Of a stretch of DNA of 64,000 nucleotides, positions 1 to 9,673 are shown one piece after another. The stretch lies in the NCBI GenBank assembly GCA_000761475.1, contig JQNW01000001.1:124001-188000 (forward strand). Direction: 5' to 3'. The DNA comes from Chromohalobacter israelensis (GTDB lineage Bacteria; Pseudomonadota; Gammaproteobacteria; Pseudomonadales; Halomonadaceae). Made by a program: the position numbers and the translations under genes. The notes under the pieces are model-generated. The model was given only the letters and a program-made list of their open reading frames with translations. It was not told the DNA's origin and made no database searches. The stretch's first letter is position 1. Each line of letters starts with the position of its first letter.

Positions 1-27
1 CGAGCGGCCTTCCAGGGAGAAGCGCGC

Positions 28-1623
28 ATGGACAATGATACGGTCGTCTTCGAACTCGATGGCCTGCGCATCGCCTTCGGCGACACCACGGTGGTGGAGG
101 ACCTGTCGCTGACGCTGCGCCGCGGTGAAACCGCCGCGCTGGTCGGCGAATCGGGCTCCGGCAAGTCGGTATCCGCCCTCGGCGCGCTCGACCTGTTGCC
201 GCCCAGCGCCAAGGTCGACGGCACGCGCCGGCTCCTGGGAGAATCGCTCGACGGTCTCCCCAAGACGCGCTGGAATGCGCTACGCGGCGGGCAGGTCGGT
301 TTCGTCTTTCAGGAACCCACCACCTCGCTCAACCCGCTGCACAGCGTGGGCAAGCAGCTCGCCGAAACCTTGCGGCTGCATCAAGGGCTGCGTGGCCGTG
401 CCGCGCGGGAACGCGCACGCGAATTGCTCGTTGCGGTGCAATTGCCCCGCCCCGATGTCCTGCTCGACGCTCACCCCCACCAGTTGTCCGGCGGGCAGCG
501 TCAACGCGTCATGATCGCCATGGCCATCGCCAACGACCCGGCGCTGCTCATCGCCGACGAACCCACGACCGCACTCGATGTCACGGTGCAACGGGAGATC
601 CTCGCGCTGCTGGCTCGGCTGCGGGATACCCACGGCATGGCCATGCTGTTCATCACCCATGACCTCAACCTGGTCCGTCGTCACGCGGACAGCGTGCATG
701 TCATGAAGCAGGGCCGGCTCATCGAGAGCGGAACCGTGGCGCAGGTCTTCGACACCCCGCGCGAGGTCTACACCCGACACTTGCTCGCCGCCGAGCCCGA
801 AGGCCGCGCCGTGGCACTGCCCGCTGCCGCCCCCACGCTGCTCGAGGCGCACGCACTCAGCGTGGCGTTCGAACAGGGCAAGTCCTGGCTGGGGCGGCGC
901 CCCGCCCCCTTCGTCGCCGTGCATCCGCTCGACATCCAGCTGGCACGCGGCGAAACGCTGGGCCTGGTCGGGGAATCAGGCTCCGGCAAGACCACGCTGG
1001 CCATGGCGTTGCTGCGCCTCACCGCCGCCGACGGCGAGATCGTCTTCGGCGGGGAGCGCCTCGACACCTTGCGTGGCAATGCCCTGCGCCGCCGGCGCCG
1101 ACGCTTTCAGGTCGTCTTTCAGGACCCCTACGGGTCACTGTCCCCCCGCATGCCGGTCATGGATATCGTCAGCGAAGGCCTGCGTTTCCACCACCCCGAG
1201 CTCAGCGACGCCGAGGTCGAACGCCGTGTCGCCGCGACGCTGGACGAAGTCGGCCTGCCCGCGGATTGCGCGGCGCGTTATCCGCACGAATTCTCGGGCG
1301 GCCAGCGCCAGCGCATCGCCGTGGCGCGCGCCATCATCCTCGAGCCCGACCTGGTGGTCCTCGACGAGCCCACGTCCGCGCTGGACCGCAGCGTGCAGAA
1401 ACAGCTCATTGCCCTGTTGCGGGATCTTCAGTCGCGACGCGGACTGAGCTACCTGTTCATCAGCCACGACCTCGCCGTGGTCCGCGCCATGGCACACCGG
1501 GTGATGGTGCTCAAGGATGGCCGTGTCGTCGAGCAAGGCGACTGCGACACGCTGCTCAGCCGCCCCCAGGCCGACTACACGCAGCGCCTGCTCGAGGCAT
1601 CCGGTCTGGGTGACAGAACCTGA
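28..1623 (+). CDS. yejF: Peptide ABC transporter, fused double ATPase subunit (YejF-like)
   Basis: This 531-residue protein has two complete ABC ATPase halves and would power import of oligopeptides (microcin C/dipeptide type) from the cytoplasmic face of the inner membrane. Each half has a Walker [10 protein letters not shown] (residues 40-47 and about 318-325), an ABC signature (LSGGQRQRV, then FSGGQRQRI) and a Walker B plus H-loop (ITHDL, ISHDL). The duplicated layout and length match YejF, which normally follows yejA, yejB and yejE; those would lie left of the window. A purine-rich GGGAGA lies 5' of the ATG. It could also be a generic oligopeptide or nickel double ATPase. Confidence 0.88.
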   Translation: MDNDTVVFELDGLRIAFGDTTVVEDLSLTLRRGETAALVGESGSGKSVSALGALDLLPPSAKVDGTRRLLGESLDGLPKTRWNALRGGQVGFVFQEPTTSLNPLHSVGKQLAETLRLHQGLRGRAARERARELLVAVQLPRPDVLLDAHPHQLSGGQRQRVMIAMAIANDPALLIADEPTTALDVTVQREILALLARLRDTHGMAMLFITHDLNLVRRHADSVHVMKQGRLIESGTVAQVFDTPREVYTRHLLAAEPEGRAVALPAAAPTLLEAHALSVAFEQGKSWLGRRPAPFVAVHPLDIQLARGETLGLVGESGSGKTTLAMALLRLTAADGEIVFGGERLDTLRGNALRRRRRRFQVVFQDPYGSLSPRMPVMDIVSEGLRFHHPELSDAEVERRVAATLDEVGLPADCAARYPHEFSGGQRQRIAVARAIILEPDLVVLDEPTSALDRSVQKQLIALLRDLQSRRGLSYLFISHDLAVVRAMAHRVMVLKDGRVVEQGDCDTLLSRPQADYTQRLLEASGLGDRT

Positions 1624-1710
1624 CCTCTCGCCCCTGACGTACATCGCCTGTTTCCGGGAAACGCAGGGGCAAGCATGCTATCGAGCGAAGACGATAGATA
1701 ACGGTATAAA

Positions 1711-2409
1711 TCAGACGGTATCGATCTCAGCCTGAGTGAGTTCCCGCCACTCGCCAGCCGCCAACGCGGGATCGAGGGCGATCGCGCCGATACGCTCGCG
1801 GTGCAGGGCCACGACCTCGTTGTCGAGCGCCGCGAACATGCGCTTGATCTGGTGGAAGCGCCCTTCCTGAATCACCAACCTGACGCGCACGCCGTCGGCG
1901 TCGTCCAATCGCTCGAGCCGGGCCGGCAGGGTCGGCTTGTCCTCGCCCTCCAGCATCAACCCCTCCGCCAGCGCCGTCTCGGCGCCTTCCGCCAGCGGCC
2001 GCGCCAGCGTCACGAGATAGTGCTTGTCGCAGCGCCGCCGGGGTGACGTCAGCCGATGCGACCATTGACCATCCTCGGTGATCAGCACGAGCCCGGTGGT
2101 GTCGACGTCCAGACGCCCGGCGATGTGCAATCGCCCTCGCTTGGCCACGTCCAGCAGCTCGATCACCGAGGGATAGCGTCCCGGTCGCGTGGTGCACTCA
2201 TACCCGGCGGGCTTGTTGAGCATCAAGTAGCGCACGCCGATGCGCGCCAGGGGCTCGCCCAGCCAGCGCACGACATGTTCGTCGCCCAGCTTGAAGGCGG
2301 CGTTCTTGACGACATCGCCATTCACCTCGACCTCGCCTCGATGCAGGGCTTTCTTGGCCAGTGAGCGTGTCAGCTCGGTACTTTCACTTAAAAAACGGTC
2401 GAGACGCAT
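1711..2409 (-). CDS. rsuA: 16S rRNA pseudouridine(516) synthase RsuA
   Basis: This 232-residue enzyme isomerises a uridine of the small-subunit rRNA to pseudouridine. An S4 RNA-binding domain fills residues 1-60 (MRLDRFLSESTELTRSL start). The catalytic domain has the family motif GRLDVDTTGL with the nucleophilic Asp, followed by GQWSHRLTSP and, near the C terminus, EGRFHQIKRMF. Length and motif order match E. coli RsuA rather than RluE or RluB. It ends about 90 bases from yejF, converging with it, and lies 9 bases downstream of the amidase gene, so the two probably share a transcript. Confidence 0.92.
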   Translation of the reverse strand: MRLDRFLSESTELTRSLAKKALHRGEVEVNGDVVKNAAFKLGDEHVVRWLGEPLARIGVRYLMLNKPAGYECTTRPGRYPSVIELLDVAKRGRLHIAGRLDVDTTGLVLITEDGQWSHRLTSPRRRCDKHYLVTLARPLAEGAETALAEGLMLEGEDKPTLPARLERLDDADGVRVRLVIQEGRFHQIKRMFAALDNEVVALHRERIGAIALDPALAAGEWRELTQAEIDTV

Positions 2410-2418
2410 GCAGGCAAT

Positions 2419-3222
2419 TCACTCCTCGACCTGGAAACGATCGGCGTCCATCCAGGCCGGAAATTTGTCACGGAACGCACTCAGCGCCTGGCGATCCAGA
2501 CAGCCGGTACGCATGAAGGGAACGTCGCGAGGCTCGTCGATCAGTGGCTCGCCCTTGAAGTCGACGAGCATCGAATCGCCGGCATAGGCCAGCCCCTTGG
2601 CATCCTCTCCCACGCGATTGACGCCAATCACGTAACACAGATTCTCGACGGCGCGTGCCTGAAGCAGGGTACGCCAGGGCTGACGACGCGGTGCTGGCCA
2701 GTTGGCGACGCACAGCAGCGCATCATACTCGAAATGCTCGCCCGGCGCGGGCTGCTGGCGCAGCCAAACTGGAAACCGCAGGTCATAGCAGACGCTCAGC
2801 AGGAGCCGAAATCCCTTGAGCTCGACCACCACGCGCTCGTTGCCCATGCCGTAACGCTCGTGCTCGCCGGCCATGCGAAACAGGTGGCGCTTGTCGTAAT
2901 GCGTGATGTCGCCATCCGGACGCGCCCAGATGAGGCGGTTGAAGTACTCGCCGTCTTCGAGCACGGCCACGCTGCCCGTCACCACGCATTCCCGACGCTG
3001 CGCCTGCTCGGCCATCCAGGCGACGGTGGCGCTTTGCGCCATGGGCTCGGCCATTTCCCGGGAGTTCATGGTAAAACCCGTGGCGAACATCTCCGGCAAT
3101 ACGATCAAGTCCGTGTCGTCACCGGACAAGGTGCCCAGGCGCTCTTCGAGCAGTCGGCAATTGGCCTGGGGGTCTTCCCAGCGCAAGTCGGCCTGCACCA
3201 GGGTGGTACGCAATTCGCTCAT
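2419..3222 (-). CDS. yafV: Carbon-nitrogen hydrolase, YafV-type omega-amidase
   Basis: This 267-residue nitrilase-superfamily protein probably deaminates alpha-ketoglutaramate or a similar omega-amide (metabolite repair). The Glu-Lys-Cys triad is visible in LPEMF, YDKRHLF and SVCYDLRF; NWPAPR and FPAWMDADRF are typical of YafV. The start at 3222 (MSELRTT) is preferred to an in-frame codon 24 residues upstream because GAGAGGGGAATGAC sits immediately before it and the family begins there. It is divergent from rarD and followed closely by rsuA. Confidence 0.87.
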   Translation of the reverse strand: MSELRTTLVQADLRWEDPQANCRLLEERLGTLSGDDTDLIVLPEMFATGFTMNSREMAEPMAQSATVAWMAEQAQRRECVVTGSVAVLEDGEYFNRLIWARPDGDITHYDKRHLFRMAGEHERYGMGNERVVVELKGFRLLLSVCYDLRFPVWLRQQPAPGEHFEYDALLCVANWPAPRRQPWRTLLQARAVENLCYVIGVNRVGEDAKGLAYAGDSMLVDFKGEPLIDEPRDVPFMRTGCLDRQALSAFRDKFPAWMDADRFQVEE

Positions 3223-3345
3223 GTCATTCCCCTCTCGGATCACGGACTCAGTCTGAAGGCCTGCGTGCCATGGCGGCAAGTCACCTTCACTCATGCTAGA
3301 TTAGCGTTTTCCGCATCGGCGTCGCCGCCGCGTTTCGAGGACTTC

Positions 3346-4269
3346 ATGGCCCAAGACGACTCCCGCTCACCACGCGTTGCCTCACCCCCCGACAAGGCGG
3401 CCACCAAAGGCGTGGTATTCGGCCTCACCGCCTACACCCTGTGGGGATGCTTTCCGCTGTTCTTCGCGATGTTCGACGGCGTTCCCGCCTGGGAGATCCT
3501 GACCCATCGCATCATCTGGGCCTGCCTGTTCCTGGTCATGGTCGTCACCTTGCTGGGGCGCTGGCAACCGGTGAAATCGGCACTGAGCTCTCCCCGGTCG
3601 CTGACCCGCGTGCTCGGTTGCGCACTCTTGATCGGCTTCAACTGGGGGCTTTACATCTACGCGGTGGAAAGCCATCAGGTCTTGCAGGCCAGCCTGGGCT
3701 ATTTCATGACGCCCCTGATCAACGTGGCACTGGGCATGCTGGTGCTGCGTGAACGCATGTCGCGCCTGCAAGGCGCCGCGGTGGCCATCGCGGGCATCGC
3801 CATCGGCGTGCAACTGGTGGGGCTGGGCGGCCTGCCCTGGATCAGTCTCTGCCTGGCACTTAGCTTCGGCACCTACGGCCTGCTGCGCAAGCAAGTCACG
3901 CTGGACGGGCTGTCGGGCCTGTTCGTCGAAACCCTGATCCTGATGCCGCTCGGCTTGCTGGCCGTGGCCTGGTTCGAGTTCAGCGACCTTTCCCACTTCG
4001 GCGGCAGCGTTCGCAACACGACCCTGCTGATCGCCAGTGGCGCCCTGACGGCCCTGCCGTTGCTGGCATTCGCCGGGGCCGCGCGCCGACTGCGACTTTC
4101 CACTGTGGGGTTCTTGATGTACATCAACCCCACTCTGCAATTCCTGATCGCCCTGCTGATCTTCCAGGAACCGCTGAGTCCCCTGCAACTGGTCACATTC
4201 GTGCTGATCTGGGCCGGATTGCTGCTTTATTCGCTCTCCGCCTGGCATGGCAGACGCGGCAAGACATGA
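3346..4269 (+). CDS. rarD: EamA/DMT-family transporter RarD
   Basis: This 307-residue inner-membrane protein has about ten hydrophobic segments. The first follows a charged N terminus of about 20 residues, and YTLWGCFPLFF is typical of RarD. The family belongs to the drug/metabolite transporter superfamily; the rarD name comes from a chloramphenicol phenotype and the physiological substrate is unknown. The frame is open far upstream (to 2734), but that part is antisense to the amidase gene, and the first codon giving the RarD N terminus is ATG 3346. Confidence 0.87.
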   Translation: MAQDDSRSPRVASPPDKAATKGVVFGLTAYTLWGCFPLFFAMFDGVPAWEILTHRIIWACLFLVMVVTLLGRWQPVKSALSSPRSLTRVLGCALLIGFNWGLYIYAVESHQVLQASLGYFMTPLINVALGMLVLRERMSRLQGAAVAIAGIAIGVQLVGLGGLPWISLCLALSFGTYGLLRKQVTLDGLSGLFVETLILMPLGLLAVAWFEFSDLSHFGGSVRNTTLLIASGALTALPLLAFAGAARRLRLSTVGFLMYINPTLQFLIALLIFQEPLSPLQLVTFVLIWAGLLLYSLSAWHGRRGKT

Positions 4270-4337
4270 GGGAAGTAAAAGCGTAGCGGAGGGATCATCG
4301 ACTAGAGTGAGTCCAGGTCCCAAGGAAACCCGTTTTA

Positions 4338-5438
4338 ATGACGACGCGCCTCGTATTGGTGGGTGCCGGCCACGCGCACCTGCATTTGCTGCAACATGCC
4401 GACACGCTTCGTCGTGCCGGCTATCGCATCACACTCGTCGCCCCCAGCCGCTTCTGGTATTCGGGCATGGCCGCGCGGCTGTTGAGCGGCGCGCCACGCA
4501 CCGAGTGCAGCCTGGATATCGCCTCGCTCAGCGTGCGGCACGCCGTCGAACACATCACCGCGCCCTTCGCCGCGCTGGAGGTGGACTCCCGCCATGTCCT
4601 GCTGGCCGACGGCAACAACCTGGCATTCGACGTACTGTCACTGAATGTCGGCAGCGACGTCATGCCACCCACCGCGAGCGGCGCCACGGTCGCGGCCTGG
4701 GGGGCGGCCCGCTATTGGCACGTCAAGCCCATCGAGCGCCTCGTTGCCTTGCGCCAGCACGTGCACGACGCGGCACAACGCCACCAGTCGCTGCACATGG
4801 TCGTGGTCGGCGGCGGCCCCTCGGGCGTGGAAATGGCCGCCAATCTGGCGGGGCTGAGCCGCCGCCTGGGCGTGCCCAACGACGTTCGCCTGGTCACACG
4901 CCACGCGCGCTTGCTGCCCGCCGCCCCGGAGGCCGCTGCCCGATGGGCCTGCCGCCAGCTCGCTCGGCTGGGCGTCGAGTGGCAGGGCAATCTGGCACTG
5001 GATGCCGGCGCGGCATGGCTCGACGCCTTGCCCACCGCCGCGGATGACATCGTCCTCGCCACGGGGCTGCGGCCTGCATACTGCGTCGCCGATCTGCCGC
5101 TGGATCTGGACGACAACGGCATTCGCATCCGAGCGACCCTGCAAAGCGAGAGCCATGACGAGATTTTCGCCGTCGGCGATTGCGCCTCGCTGATCGAGCA
5201 AACCTTGCCCAAGCGCGGCGTCGAGGGCGTGCGACAAGGGCCCGTGCTGCTGGACAACCTGGTCGCGCTGCAACGCGGGAAGCCCCTGCGCGATTACCGT
5301 CCCCCCGGGACCGCGCTGTCGATCGTGGATCTCCACGATACGGGACTCGCGCTATACGGCACGCACTGGTGGGGAGGTCGGGGACCCCTGCGGCTCAAGC
5401 GATACATCGACACGCGCTTCTTGAAGCGCTACCGATGA
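4338..5438 (+). CDS. FAD-dependent pyridine nucleotide-disulfide-type oxidoreductase
   Basis: This 366-residue protein has an N-terminal dinucleotide-binding motif (VLVGAGHAHLHLL, residues 6-18), a second Rossmann motif for NAD(P) (VVVGGGPSGVEMA, near residue 156) and a C-terminal FAD motif (IFAVGDCASL). The GAGHAH variant is characteristic of the branch found alone or fused in front of selenophosphate synthetase, and of NDH-2-like enzymes. No redox-active CxxC and no C-terminal membrane anchor are visible, so electron donor and acceptor are unclear. It lies 68 bases after rarD on the same strand, with AAGGAAA upstream of its ATG. Confidence 0.75.
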   Translation: MTTRLVLVGAGHAHLHLLQHADTLRRAGYRITLVAPSRFWYSGMAARLLSGAPRTECSLDIASLSVRHAVEHITAPFAALEVDSRHVLLADGNNLAFDVLSLNVGSDVMPPTASGATVAAWGAARYWHVKPIERLVALRQHVHDAAQRHQSLHMVVVGGGPSGVEMAANLAGLSRRLGVPNDVRLVTRHARLLPAAPEAAARWACRQLARLGVEWQGNLALDAGAAWLDALPTAADDIVLATGLRPAYCVADLPLDLDDNGIRIRATLQSESHDEIFAVGDCASLIEQTLPKRGVEGVRQGPVLLDNLVALQRGKPLRDYRPPGTALSIVDLHDTGLALYGTHWWGGRGPLRLKRYIDTRFLKRYR

Positions 5439-5529
5439 GGCATGGACGAGACGAAGGACGCCGCGGATCGCGGCGAGCGGCGGGAAGGCTGGAAGGACGA
5501 CGCCGGCGGGAAGGAAAGAACCGCCGCCA

Positions 5530-5853
5530 TCACACCTGCATGTTCATGACGTCTTTATAGGCCGTCACCAGACGGTTGCGGACCTGCTTGCCCATTTCGA
5601 ACGCCACGCTGGCCTTCTGCATGTCGACCATCACGTCGTTGAGCTCCACGCCCGGTGCGCCGGCCTCGAAGGCCTCGGCCTGGGCATTGGCGCTCTGCTG
5701 CAGGCGATTGATGCGCGAAATGGCACTGTGCAGCTCGCCGGTGAAACCGCCGCTGCCCACCGCCGTGTTGACTTGGCTACCCGACGTTTGCCCCGCCTGG
5801 CTGGCCAGGCTCTGCATTTGTTGAAGCGCCTGGGAAAGGGCCGGTGCACTCAT
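5530..5853 (-). CDS. fliE: Flagellar hook-basal body protein FliE
   Basis: This 107-residue protein links the MS ring to the proximal rod. The conserved C-terminal half is present ([28 protein letters not shown]... ending [10 protein letters not shown]). The N-terminal part is Gln/Ser-rich and lacks a cleavable signal, as expected for a type III export substrate. It lies alone on the minus strand, divergent from fliF; in most relatives fliE heads the fliF operon on the same strand. Confidence 0.93.
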   Translation of the reverse strand: MSAPALSQALQQMQSLASQAGQTSGSQVNTAVGSGGFTGELHSAISRINRLQQSANAQAEAFEAGAPGVELNDVMVDMQKASVAFEMGKQVRNRLVTAYKDVMNMQV

Positions 5854-6134
5854 GATTGTCCTCCGCTGGTCGACACAGCTCTGGGATACGTTGACTGAAC
5901 CCTATCAGCAATGTGGCAAACGCCATATCTGCAATTGGCACCTAAAATATCGGCTTTTCCTCCCTTTAGGGTTTTCTTAGCTCCACATAATAGCGGTCAT
6001 CACACATACGCCTCGAATCGGAGCCAACCGACCGTGACGAGACGCCAAACGATGCGCAGAATTCTGGAGTTGGACACCCCCATGCTTGCCGCTGGAACGT
6101 TTCCGTGCCTACCCCGGCGCTGCCGGAGGATGAC
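5854..6134. promoter_or_regulatory. Divergent fliE / fliF intergenic control region
   Basis: This 281-base AT-richer region must hold the promoters for fliE (leftward) and fliFGHIJK (rightward). A GCCGATAT on the minus strand (5951-5958) has a TAAA upstream, but the gap is 10 rather than 15 bases, so it is not called a sigma-28 site. No convincing sigma-54 (GG-N10-GC) match was found by eye. Positive control elements cannot be assigned from sequence alone. Confidence 0.4.
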
Positions 6135-7934
6135 ATGAGCACAGCAGCATCCTCCTCGACCGAGGCCAATCAAGGTACGTCCGGACAGCGTCAGGGCAAC
6201 GCCGCCACGCCGTCGCTCGTCGACCGGTTGCGCGGCAATCCGCGTGTCCCGCTGATCATCGCCGCCGCGGCGAGCGTGGCGATCATCGTCGCCCTGCTGA
6301 TGTGGGCGCGCGCCCCCGAATACCGCGTCCTCTATTCCACGCTCACCGACGCCGATGGCGGCAAGATCGTCTCCGAGCTCGACAGCATGGGCGTGCCCTA
6401 CGAGTTCAGCCAAAACGGGCAAGCGCTTCTGGTGCCCGCCGATCAGGTAAACAAACTGCGCCTTCAGCTCGCCGAACAAGGCCTGCCGGAAGCCTCCGGT
6501 GTCGGCTACGAACTGATGGACGAGCAATCGTTCGGCATCAGTCAGTTCACCGAACACGTCAACTACCAGCGCGCCCTCGAAGGCGAGCTCGCGCGTACCA
6601 TCGAGGACCTGGGCCCCGTTTCCAAGGCCCGCGTTCACCTCGCCATGGCCAAGCCTTCGGTCTTCGTGCGCGAAAGCGAACCGGCCAGCGCTTCGGTGAT
6701 GCTCGACCTGCAGCGCGGCCGCGTTCTCGGCGAAGGTCAGGTGCAGGCCATCATGCATATGGTCTCGAGCAGCGTCTCCGAGCTGGCCACCAGCGATGTC
6801 GCCGTGGTCGATCAGACGGGACGCCTGCTGTCCCCGGCCAGCGATGGCAACGAGGCGCTCAATGGCTCGCAGCTCGACTATGTCGCACGTGTCGAGCGCA
6901 ACTATGCAGAACGCATCGAATCGATCCTCGCCCCCATTCTCGGAGCACGCAACGTCAAGGCCGAGGTCTCTGCGCAACTGGACTTCTCCGAACGCGAAGG
7001 CACCAGCGAAACGTACGGCCCCAACCAGCCGCCCAACGAAGCCGCGGTACGCAGCGAACAGACGAGCATAAGCTATAGCGGCGACAACGACCTCGCCATG
7101 GGCATCCCCGGCGCGCTGAGCAACCAGCCACCGGGGACGGCCGCCTCACCCATCAACGCCTCCCAGGAGGACGACGCGGTCGACGGCGAAGGCGACACCG
7201 CACAAGGCAACGACGCGCAAGGCGATGGCAACCAGAACGAAGACGGCGAAGCCACGACCCAGGAAAACGCGACGCTGGGGCGGACGAGCCGCGATAACAC
7301 CATCAATTACGAGGTCGACCGTACCGTCGAGCACGTTCAGCACGAGACCGGCACCATCGAGCGCCTCAATGCCGCCATTGTGGTCAATTACCGTGACGGC
7401 GTGGACGAGGACGGCAACCCCACACGGGTCCCGCTGAGCGACCAGGAAATCGCCAACATCCGCAGCCTCGCCCAGCAGGCCATTGGCTTCTCCCAGGCGC
7501 GCGGCGATCAGCTCGAAGTCGTCAACTCGCCCTTTGACGAGACGTCCGAGCAACGTCCCGAAACCCCGTGGTGGGAGTCTCCGCAACTCTGGTCACTGGC
7601 GACCACGCTGGGGCAGTACCTGCTGATCGGCCTGGTTGCCCTGTTCCTGTGGTTCAAGGTGCTGCGTCCGCTGATTCAACGCCAGACCGAGCGTCCCGCC
7701 TTCACGCCGGCCACCGCCGCGCCGGCAGGAGCCGCCGGGGGCGCCGAGGCCTACGCCGCCACCGCGGCCGAGGGTACCGGCGCAGAGGAAGAACCGCCGG
7801 CACCGCCACAGAAGCGCCGCGAGCGCCGCTCGGCCAGTTATGAACAAAACCTCCGTGACGTACGTGAGATTGCCCAGGAAGACCCGCGTCTCGTCGCCAT
7901 GATCGTCAGAGGCTGGATGAGTTCCCATGAGTAA
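6135..7934 (+). CDS. fliF: Flagellar MS-ring protein FliF
   Basis: This 599-residue protein forms the MS ring in the inner membrane. A transmembrane helix lies near residues 37-58 (VPLIIAAAASVAIIVALL) and a second near residues 490-512 (TLGQYLLIGLVALFLWF). Between them lie the ring-building motifs and the TSETYGPNQPPNE stretch, then an acidic linker rich in Asp, Glu, Asn and Gln. The C-terminal tail that binds FliG is present (RLVAMIVRGWMSSHE). GGAGGATGAC directly upstream picks ATG 6135 over an in-frame codon 10 residues earlier. It overlaps fliG by 8 bases. Confidence 0.95.
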   Translation: MSTAASSSTEANQGTSGQRQGNAATPSLVDRLRGNPRVPLIIAAAASVAIIVALLMWARAPEYRVLYSTLTDADGGKIVSELDSMGVPYEFSQNGQALLVPADQVNKLRLQLAEQGLPEASGVGYELMDEQSFGISQFTEHVNYQRALEGELARTIEDLGPVSKARVHLAMAKPSVFVRESEPASASVMLDLQRGRVLGEGQVQAIMHMVSSSVSELATSDVAVVDQTGRLLSPASDGNEALNGSQLDYVARVERNYAERIESILAPILGARNVKAEVSAQLDFSEREGTSETYGPNQPPNEAAVRSEQTSISYSGDNDLAMGIPGALSNQPPGTAASPINASQEDDAVDGEGDTAQGNDAQGDGNQNEDGEATTQENATLGRTSRDNTINYEVDRTVEHVQHETGTIERLNAAIVVNYRDGVDEDGNPTRVPLSDQEIANIRSLAQQAIGFSQARGDQLEVVNSPFDETSEQRPETPWWESPQLWSLATTLGQYLLIGLVALFLWFKVLRPLIQRQTERPAFTPATAAPAGAAGGAEAYAATAAEGTGAEEEPPAPPQKRRERRSASYEQNLRDVREIAQEDPRLVAMIVRGWMSSHE

Positions 7935-8922
7935 GATGAGTGGCGCCCGCCGTAGCGCAATTCTGCTGCTCTCGCTGGACGAGGACAGCGCCGCCGAGGT
8001 GTTCAAGTACCTCAGCAACAAAGAGGTCCAGGAGATCAGCCTGGAGATGGCCTCGCTGAGCCAGATCTCGCACGAAGAGATGGAAGAGGCCTTGAACGAA
8101 TTCCACGACGAAATGGAACAGTTCTCGGCGGTCAATCTGCACAGCAGCGAGCACATTCGCACCGTGCTCACCAAGGCACTGGGCAGCGAGCGTGCCAACA
8201 GCCTGATCGAGGACATCCTCGAGACCACGGGCTCCGCTTCGGGCATCGACGCGCTGAACCTGATGGAAAGCACGACCGTGGCCGAGCTGATTCGCGACGA
8301 GCACCCGCAGATCATCGCCACCATCGTCATCCATCTCGACCGCAATCTGGCCGCCGACGTGCTCGAGCAACTAGACGAAAAGCTGCGCAACGACGTCGTG
8401 CTGCGCATCGCCACCTTCAGCGGCGTACAGCCCGCCGCTCTGCAGGAGCTCACCGAGGTGCTCGGCAGCATGCTCGACGGCCAGAACGTCAAGCGCAGCA
8501 AGATGGGCGGCGTGAGAACCGCGGCCGAGATCCTCAACCTGATGAACTCGTCCCAGGAAGAGCTGGTCATCGACGCTGTGCGTGCCCACAACGACGATCT
8601 GGCCCAGCGCATCATCGACGAGATGTTCCTGTTCGAGAACATCCTCGACATCGACGATCGCGGCATCCAGCTCATCCTCAAGGAGGTCGATACCAACTCG
8701 CTGGTGGTGGCCCTCAAGGGGGCGCAGGACGCCCTGGTCGACAAGATCACCCAGAACATGTCGCAACGCGCGGCCATACTGCTGCGAGAAGATCTCGAAG
8801 CCCGCGGCCCGGTACGCGTGTCGCAGGTGGAGGCCGAGCAGAAAGCGGTTCTCCAGATCGTTCGCCGCCTTGCCGACAACGGCGAGATCGTGCTGAGCGG
8901 AGGCGACGACAGTTATGTCTGA
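7927..8922 (+). CDS. fliG: Flagellar motor switch protein FliG
   Basis: This 331-residue rotor protein joins the MS ring to the C ring and contacts the stator. The N-terminal FliF-binding domain starts SGARRSAILLLSLDED, the middle domain carries the EHPQ motif (RDEHPQIIATIVIHLD), and the C-terminal torque domain carries the charged helix near IIDEMFLFENILDIDDRGIQ. Length equals the family norm. Its start and stop each overlap the neighbours fliF and fliH by 8 bases, consistent with translational coupling. Confidence 0.97.
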   Translation: MSKMSGARRSAILLLSLDEDSAAEVFKYLSNKEVQEISLEMASLSQISHEEMEEALNEFHDEMEQFSAVNLHSSEHIRTVLTKALGSERANSLIEDILETTGSASGIDALNLMESTTVAELIRDEHPQIIATIVIHLDRNLAADVLEQLDEKLRNDVVLRIATFSGVQPAALQELTEVLGSMLDGQNVKRSKMGGVRTAAEILNLMNSSQEELVIDAVRAHNDDLAQRIIDEMFLFENILDIDDRGIQLILKEVDTNSLVVALKGAQDALVDKITQNMSQRAAILLREDLEARGPVRVSQVEAEQKAVLQIVRRLADNGEIVLSGGDDSYV

Positions 8923-9673
8923 CAAGCCGCTATCCGATGCCGTCATCCATACGCCCGACGAACAGCGCTGGCGCCCCTGGCGCATGGACGAACTGCCGCG
9001 CGAAGACGCCGGGGCCGGCGGCAAGATCGACAGCGCGCGACTCTTCGAGCAGCGCCGTCGTCAGCAGCGTCAGCGTCTCGCCGAGGAACGCGAAGCATTG
9101 CGTCGCAAGACGCGGGAAAGCGCGCATCAGGAAGGCTACGCAGCCGGCTACGAGGAAGGACGTCAAGCCGGCTACGAACAAGGGTTGCAGGAAGGACGCG
9201 AGGCCGGCGAGCAAGAAGCGCGTCGACAGCTCGACGCGGCCCTGGCGCCACTGGGACGACTGGCCGAGGACTTCCGCGCATCGCTGGACGCCCTGGACAC
9301 CATGCTCGCCGATCAGCTCGTCGAGCTGGCCATGCTCACCGGCCGGCATCTCGCCGGCGAGGCACTGACCGCAACGCCTGAGCAGGTCGTTACCCTCGTG
9401 CGCCAGTTGCTCCACGAAGAGCCGGTACTGAATGGCCCCACCCAGCTGTGGCTGCATCCCGAGGACCTGGTCCTGGTGACCGAGCACGTGGGCAACGAAC
9501 TCGAAGCCGCCGGCTGGACCCTGCACGAAGACGCCGACCTTCAACGCGGCGGCTGCCGGGCGGAAAGCGCCACCGGCGGGCTCGATGCCACGCTCGAAAC
9601 GCGCTGGCAGGCGGCCCTCGATCAGCGCCGCAAGCGCCATGTCAGCCAATCCCAGGAGACGTCGGATGACTGA
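8915..9673 (+). CDS. fliH: Flagellar export ATPase regulator FliH
   Basis: This 252-residue peripheral stalk protein binds FliI and tethers it to FliN and the export gate. The N terminus carries the Trp-containing segment [10 protein letters not shown], expected to bind FlhA/FliN. Residues 65-95 contain the family's glycine-repeat helix ([18 protein letters not shown], continuing [12 protein letters not shown]). The C-terminal domain resembles the ATP-synthase delta subunit. It overlaps fliG and fliI by 8 bases each. Confidence 0.92.
   Translation: MSDKPLSDAVIHTPDEQRWRPWRMDELPREDAGAGGKIDSARLFEQRRRQQRQRLAEEREALRRKTRESAHQEGYAAGYEEGRQAGYEQGLQEGREAGEQEARRQLDAALAPLGRLAEDFRASLDALDTMLADQLVELAMLTGRHLAGEALTATPEQVVTLVRQLLHEEPVLNGPTQLWLHPEDLVLVTEHVGNELEAAGWTLHEDADLQRGGCRAESATGGLDATLETRWQAALDQRRKRHVSQSQETSDD

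Noticed and set aside
1624..1710. Terminator between yejF and rsuA
   Set aside because: A weak CCTG-TTTC / GAAA-CGCAGG pairing exists, but stem quality is poor and no T run follows.
5940..5970. Sigma-28 promoter for fliE
   Set aside because: GCCGATAT and TAAA are present on the minus strand but 10 instead of 15 bases apart.
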